Origin: a virus
IMG/VR virus record: IMGVR_UViG_3300018077_000050
Coordinates: 1-24,605 of that record
Length of the DNA: 24,605 nucleotides
Direction: 5' to 3' (one strand)
The notes under the pieces are model-generated. The model saw only the letters and a program-made list of their open reading frames with translations, did no database searches and was not told where the DNA came from. Shown here piece by piece: positions 20,976 through 24,605 of the stretch (position 1 is the first letter of the stretch; every line of letters starts with the position of its first letter). A program made the translations under genes and the position numbers.

Positions 20976-21932
20976 ATGCCATCTTCATTCGTAGAGAAAC
21001 TTAGAATGGGTAATATATTTTCACCTGATAATATTGGTGGTGATAATATAAATGCTGGTGAAATAAGTCCTGATTATATTACTGCAATTCTTGGAAGAAT
21101 GGCTCCTTTTAGGGAAAGAGAAGAAGATAGGGAAAGGGCATTTCAGAGAGAAATGCTTCAATTACAACAGAAAGGCCAATTAGAAAATATTGCTAGGCAA
21201 ATGCAAGGTAGGCAGGTTGAACAACAAGAAAGACCAATGAACTATGCTTATCAACCTTCTATATCTGAATATCAAAGAGGGACATTAGGATTAAGAGAAC
21301 AGGAATTAAGACAAAAAGGTGAATTAGGTCGTGGAAGTCTAGATATTAGACAGCAGCTAGCAGAAAATCCTGAATTGTTACAGAATATTCGTGGCAATCA
21401 AGCACTAGAACAAATAGCAGCTAGATTATTAGGACAAAAAGAAATGCTTGGAACTAGAGGTGAACAAGGAGTTAATTTACAGCAAATGCGTGGCATTCAA
21501 GGAATGGAACAGATTGGTGCTCGTGGAACTCAGCAAGAAAGCTTACAGAAGATGCGAGGTGAGCAAAGATTAGGTGAAATTGAAGCAACTGGTGGTCAGG
21601 CTAGAGAGACTCAAGCAGAAAAACCAATATTAGAATTGTCACCTACTCAAGAAAGAGCTAGACAAAATAATGCTATACGTAAATTAGTTAATACTAGACC
21701 TGAACTGTCACAATTTCTTAAAGCTAATTTTAGTGGTGGTTATGATGTAATTCCACCTTCAAGTAGAGGTGGGCCTACACAGGAGCAATTTAATGAAATT
21801 AATCAGATTATATTTGGGCGAACTGAAGATATTACATTAAAACCTCAAGGTACTAAACCAGCCACTGTTAAGACACCTGTTAAACCAGTGGTTGCTCCAG
21901 TTAAAAGTAAATATAAATTGAGTATACAATAA
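20976..21932 (+). CDS. Putative internal virion protein with 11-residue repeats
   Basis: 318 residues from the ATG at 20976, one base after the previous stop. It is very rich in Gln, Arg, Glu and Leu. After a charged helix (REREEDRERAFQREMLQLQQKG) comes an Arg-Gly-x-Gln motif recurring with exact 11-residue spacing: Arg at 139, 150, 161, 172, 183 and 194, with a variant unit at 205. Gly follows in most units and Gln lies three residues after the Arg in most. The C-terminus is basic and Pro/Lys-rich (KPQGTKPATVKTPVKP). Eleven-residue periodicity is typical of right-handed coiled coils or long amphipathic helices. Position suggests an ejected internal protein; no family is recognised. The stop overlaps the next ATG. 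Confidence 0.7.
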   Translation: MPSSFVEKLRMGNIFSPDNIGGDNINAGEISPDYITAILGRMAPFREREEDRERAFQREMLQLQQKGQLENIARQMQGRQVEQQERPMNYAYQPSISEYQRGTLGLREQELRQKGELGRGSLDIRQQLAENPELLQNIRGNQALEQIAARLLGQKEMLGTRGEQGVNLQQMRGIQGMEQIGARGTQQESLQKMRGEQRLGEIEATGGQARETQAEKPILELSPTQERARQNNAIRKLVNTRPELSQFLKANFSGGYDVIPPSSRGGPTQEQFNEINQIIFGRTEDITLKPQGTKPATVKTPVKPVVAPVKSKYKLSIQ

Positions 21933-24439
21933 TGCCAAAATATAATTATTCTTTAGTTAATGGAAAGACTCTTACATTAGAGGGTGATACGCAACCTTCT
22001 GATGAAGAAGTTGAATCTATAGCTAAAGAACAGAAAGTTGAATTGCAATCTGCTGATACTCAGCAAGAATTAATTAAGCCACAAGAAGTTGCTAAAGAGA
22101 TAATTCCTACAAAAAAGAAAGGATTCAAAGGCCCTTGGTGGAATCCTATTGAAATTCCTGAAGGAGAAGCACCAGAACGTATTGATAGAGCAATGTTTGG
22201 TATTAAACCAAAGCAAGCAGAAACTTGGTGGCGTGGCTTTGCTAATAGTGTATTAGAACAAACTGGAGAAATACTTGGCCCACCTGAAGTTATGCTTGGA
22301 GGATTTGGAACTACATTACTAAGAAGCAGACTTCCTAGCATAGCTAAACAGATAGAATCTAGAGATTTATCTAACCTGGCCGCTGTTGAGAAATGGGCTA
22401 AAGGAAAACAACCAAAGTTATTGGTGAAAGAGGATATTGCTATAGGCTCTCCTACTGTTTATCATGGAACACGAGATGTATTTGATACATTTAGTACTAA
22501 GCAAAATAAACCGTATGGCCTATTTCCAAATATGACTAGATTTACTGAAAATCCTGAGTATTCTCAGTTATATTCGCTTGGTGAAACTCCATCTGGAATG
22601 AAACGTTACATTGAAGGCTATGTAAATAGGCCAAATACTATTGCTGCTAAAATTGGTGCAAAAAATATATTAGATTTAACTAAGCCAATTCCCAGTCATC
22701 AATTGGCAGAATTGCAAAAAACTTTTCCAGAATTAATTGGAAACCCATCTAATGAATTTATTCAGGATATACTAAGTAGAACTAAAAATCCTATTCCATT
22801 TGACTCTATTCGTTACCTAGAACATGGTCAAATAAACTGGGCTGTTCCAGAAGGAGTTTCAATAAAGACTCCACAAGGGGTTCCACTTACTAAGCCTCAT
22901 TACACAGCGGCAGAAATAGCGGCTAACTTCAAACAATATGGTCAGGCATTTCCTCCTGCCTCTGAAAGAATAGAATCACAAGTACCATTAAATTGGAAGA
23001 CAGACCCACAAAAAGCTATAAATATGAAAAGAGCTATGCAGGAAAGGATAGCCAAAGGAAAAATTCCTACTGCTAAATTACAAGGAGAACCTCCAATACC
23101 TCCAAAAATTCAACAACAAATAGAAAAGGAACCAGGTAAATTGCAACAGTGGTACGATGTAACTCGTGGATTAATGTCTGTAGACCCACCATTTATGACA
23201 TCTGCTGCATTTAGACAAGCAGGTAAATATGCAGGAACTAAAGAATGGTTCAAAGCGTGGGCTAAATCAGCTCAAGCATTTGGTAGCAAAGCTACAGCAG
23301 ATTTGCAAGAGACTCTAAGATTACAAAAACCATTATTTAAGCCAACATTAGACCCAATTACTAATAAAATGACTGGACCATCATATGCTGAACAAGTAGG
23401 ATTAAGAAGAGGAAGTCTTGGTAGGTATAGTAGAAGAGATGAGGCTATTAGAGGGCAACTAGCTGAGAGAATCCCTATTTATGGACGATATATAGCTGGT
23501 AGTAATAGAGCTTATAATGCTTTCATAAATCATGTTTCCGATACTAAGTTAGAGTCAATGGTTGATACAGCCGTTAAGTTAAATAAAGCAGGTAAATTAG
23601 GTGGGATAACTGGTAATCTATTTAGTAAAGACGTAACTCCTAATCCACTAACAGATTTAACGGCTGGAAAGAAAATAGCTGATTTTATTAATACTTCTTT
23701 AGGAAGAGGAAGATTAGGAGTTGAAGTTGGCAAGCATGAAGTTAATTTAGAAAATAGTGCTAGATTATTATCAAATACGTTCTTTAGCCCACGTATGATT
23801 TCATCCCATACAAGAATGCTTAATCCATCTACTTATATAATGGCACCACCACAGATTAGAAGAGAGTATCTAGCTGCAATGATTCGCCAAGTTTCCTTGT
23901 GGTGGAGTATGGGTCAATTAGCTGAATTTGGTGGGGCACAAGTATCTAAAGATGCTACATCAGCCGATTTTGGGAAGATTAAGATAGGTAATATGAGAAT
24001 TGACCCACCAGGAGGACTACAACAGTATTTAGTATTGGGAGCACGTGATTTACCGGAATCTATGGGAGGTGGTGGAATTACTTCTACTACTACAGGTAAG
24101 TTTACTCCTTTTGGAGAAGGATTTAAGCCAGAAACTAGAGCTGCTCAAGCATTACAATTTGGAGTTAATAGATTACATCCAACTATTAAAATTGCTTGGG
24201 ATTTAGCTAATGTTCAGAAATCTGCTCCATTTCATGTAACTGATAGAGCTTTACAAGCTGTCCTTCCTATGTATGCTGATGATTTAGCTAATATTGCTAA
24301 GTACAATCCTGATATAGCTTCTTTTATATTAGGAGGATTAGCGGTTGGTTCTGGAATGGGAACTCAAGCATATGAACGTGGTTCTTATGGTAAACCTGTA
24401 TTTTGGCCTGAAGAATTAGATATTAATATTGGACGTTAA
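21932..24439 (+). CDS. Large virion-type protein with ADP-ribosyltransferase-like domain and polyvalent-protein domain
   Basis: 835 residues from the ATG at 21932. Residues about 172-320 resemble an ADP-ribosyltransferase fold: VYHGTRDVFDTFS (His 178), RFTENPEYSQLYS (Tyr 214) and FDSIRYLEHGQINWAVPEGVSIK (candidate Glu 297). These match the order H, Y, E of the ART class found in phage polyvalent proteins. Residues about 500-705 match a domain common in large phage proteins: GSNRAYNAFINHVSD, GRGRLGVEV, FFSPRMISSHTRMLNPSTY, TSADFGKIKIGNMRIDPPGGLQQYLV. This resembles large polyvalent protein-associated domains such as LPD38. A short Gly-rich hydrophobic stretch lies near 797-810. The gene closes the virion block after two ejection-type genes, so the product may be carried in the head and enter the cell with the DNA, as T4 Alt does. 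ART activity is inferred from motifs only. Confidence 0.75.
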   Translation: MPKYNYSLVNGKTLTLEGDTQPSDEEVESIAKEQKVELQSADTQQELIKPQEVAKEIIPTKKKGFKGPWWNPIEIPEGEAPERIDRAMFGIKPKQAETWWRGFANSVLEQTGEILGPPEVMLGGFGTTLLRSRLPSIAKQIESRDLSNLAAVEKWAKGKQPKLLVKEDIAIGSPTVYHGTRDVFDTFSTKQNKPYGLFPNMTRFTENPEYSQLYSLGETPSGMKRYIEGYVNRPNTIAAKIGAKNILDLTKPIPSHQLAELQKTFPELIGNPSNEFIQDILSRTKNPIPFDSIRYLEHGQINWAVPEGVSIKTPQGVPLTKPHYTAAEIAANFKQYGQAFPPASERIESQVPLNWKTDPQKAINMKRAMQERIAKGKIPTAKLQGEPPIPPKIQQQIEKEPGKLQQWYDVTRGLMSVDPPFMTSAAFRQAGKYAGTKEWFKAWAKSAQAFGSKATADLQETLRLQKPLFKPTLDPITNKMTGPSYAEQVGLRRGSLGRYSRRDEAIRGQLAERIPIYGRYIAGSNRAYNAFINHVSDTKLESMVDTAVKLNKAGKLGGITGNLFSKDVTPNPLTDLTAGKKIADFINTSLGRGRLGVEVGKHEVNLENSARLLSNTFFSPRMISSHTRMLNPSTYIMAPPQIRREYLAAMIRQVSLWWSMGQLAEFGGAQVSKDATSADFGKIKIGNMRIDPPGGLQQYLVLGARDLPESMGGGGITSTTTGKFTPFGEGFKPETRAAQALQFGVNRLHPTIKIAWDLANVQKSAPFHVTDRALQAVLPMYADDLANIAKYNPDIASFILGGLAVGSGMGTQAYERGSYGKPVFWPEELDINIGR

Positions 24440-24450
24440 CGTCTATTTTT
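24431..24450 (+). terminator. Possible weak intrinsic terminator at the end of the late array
   Basis: GACGTTAACGTC (24432-24443) is a perfect 12-base palindrome that contains the stop codon of the 835-residue gene and is followed by TATTTTT. It can form a five-pair stem (including one G-U) with a TTAA loop. The stem is short and not GC-dense, so termination efficiency is uncertain; its location at the end of the + strand array is right. Confidence 0.45.
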
Positions 24451-24471
24451 AGTAAATTTATGAGATTTTAG

Positions 24472-24554
24472 TGCGGGATGAGGGAGTCGAACCCCCACGG
24501 TATTTCTACCAAAGGATTTTAAGTCCTTTACGGCTGCCATTACGTCAATCCCGC
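24472..24554 (-). tRNA. tRNA-Leu (anticodon UAA)
   Basis: The minus strand folds as a class II tRNA. The seven-base acceptor arms are GCGGGAT and ATCCCGC (24548-24554 and 24473-24479). The anticodon stem is AAGGA/TCCTT with loop CTTAAAA, anticodon TAA at 24519-24521. A long variable arm has a GGTA/TACC stem, and the T loop is TTCGACT. The discriminator base is A (24472), as expected for leucine, and CCA is not encoded. It reads TTA and, by wobble, TTG. TTA is one of the commonest leucine codons in this AT-rich window, so it would aid late translation. It lies opposite to all the protein genes. Confidence 0.93.
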
Positions 24555-24605
24555 AAAATTACTTCCTATTGGTATATTACCTCTTCTTGGTGTTGGAATG
24601 CAGAC

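Noticed and set aside
22060-23733. Minus-strand open frames of 93 and 67 codons opposite the 835-residue gene
   Set aside because: They are short, lack ribosome binding sites and lie wholly opposite a long frame with recognisable domains.
1-24439. Stop-codon reassignment (TAG or TGA read as amino acid)
   Set aside because: TAA, TAG and TGA all end confident genes at correct overlap or spacing positions, and no gene appears to be interrupted.

Overview
This window looks like the late (lysis, packaging, virion) half of an AT-rich tailed bacteriophage, probably with a short-tailed (podovirus-like) virion. Every confident protein gene lies on the + strand in one tight array, joined by ATGA/TAATG overlaps or short gaps with AAGGAG-type ribosome binding sites. 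TAA, TAG and TGA are all used as stops, so there is no sign of stop-codon reassignment. GTG and TTG starts are common. There is no tape-measure protein, tail tube or sheath. Instead there are a large portal, a connector, a nozzle-like protein and large proteins placed like ejection proteins, which is why I favour a podovirus. The host cannot be named; the strong Shine-Dalgarno sequences only indicate a bacterium.

Layout. (1) 1-2444: lysis/accessory end, with a Cys/His-containing protein cut by the window edge, a two-TM holin-like protein, a 50-aa partner, two small beta-rich proteins, a glycine-rich adhesin-like protein and a small exported Ig/FN3-like protein. (2) 2453-9041: packaging and head assembly, with TerL, small Zn-ribbon and low-complexity proteins, a portal carrying an inserted zinc ribbon, and an acidic scaffold-like protein. 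(3) 9043-13212: major capsid protein, small beta proteins, conserved unknowns and a head-tail connector. (4) 13271-20045: a beta-helix tailspike-like protein flanked by two structured intergenic elements, a nozzle-like protein, an Ig-like structural protein, a collagen-like fibre and several small virion proteins. (5) 20072-24439: three consecutive proteins resembling an ejectosome set. The last, 835 aa, appears to combine an ADP-ribosyltransferase-like domain with a polyvalent-protein domain common in phages. (6) 24431-24605: a palindromic weak terminator and a class II tRNA-Leu(UAA) on the minus strand.

Most unusual signals: a 94-nt, strongly base-paired element at 14191-14284 sits exactly between a Shine-Dalgarno sequence and the start codon of the nozzle-like gene, so that folding or removing it would restore ideal spacing. 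The 835-aa virion-type protein carries an apparent H-Y-E ADP-ribosyltransferase module. A second ejection-type protein has a run of seven 11-residue repeats. Zinc-ribbon motifs recur through the packaging/head genes. All functional names rest on motif recognition and gene order, not on database searches.
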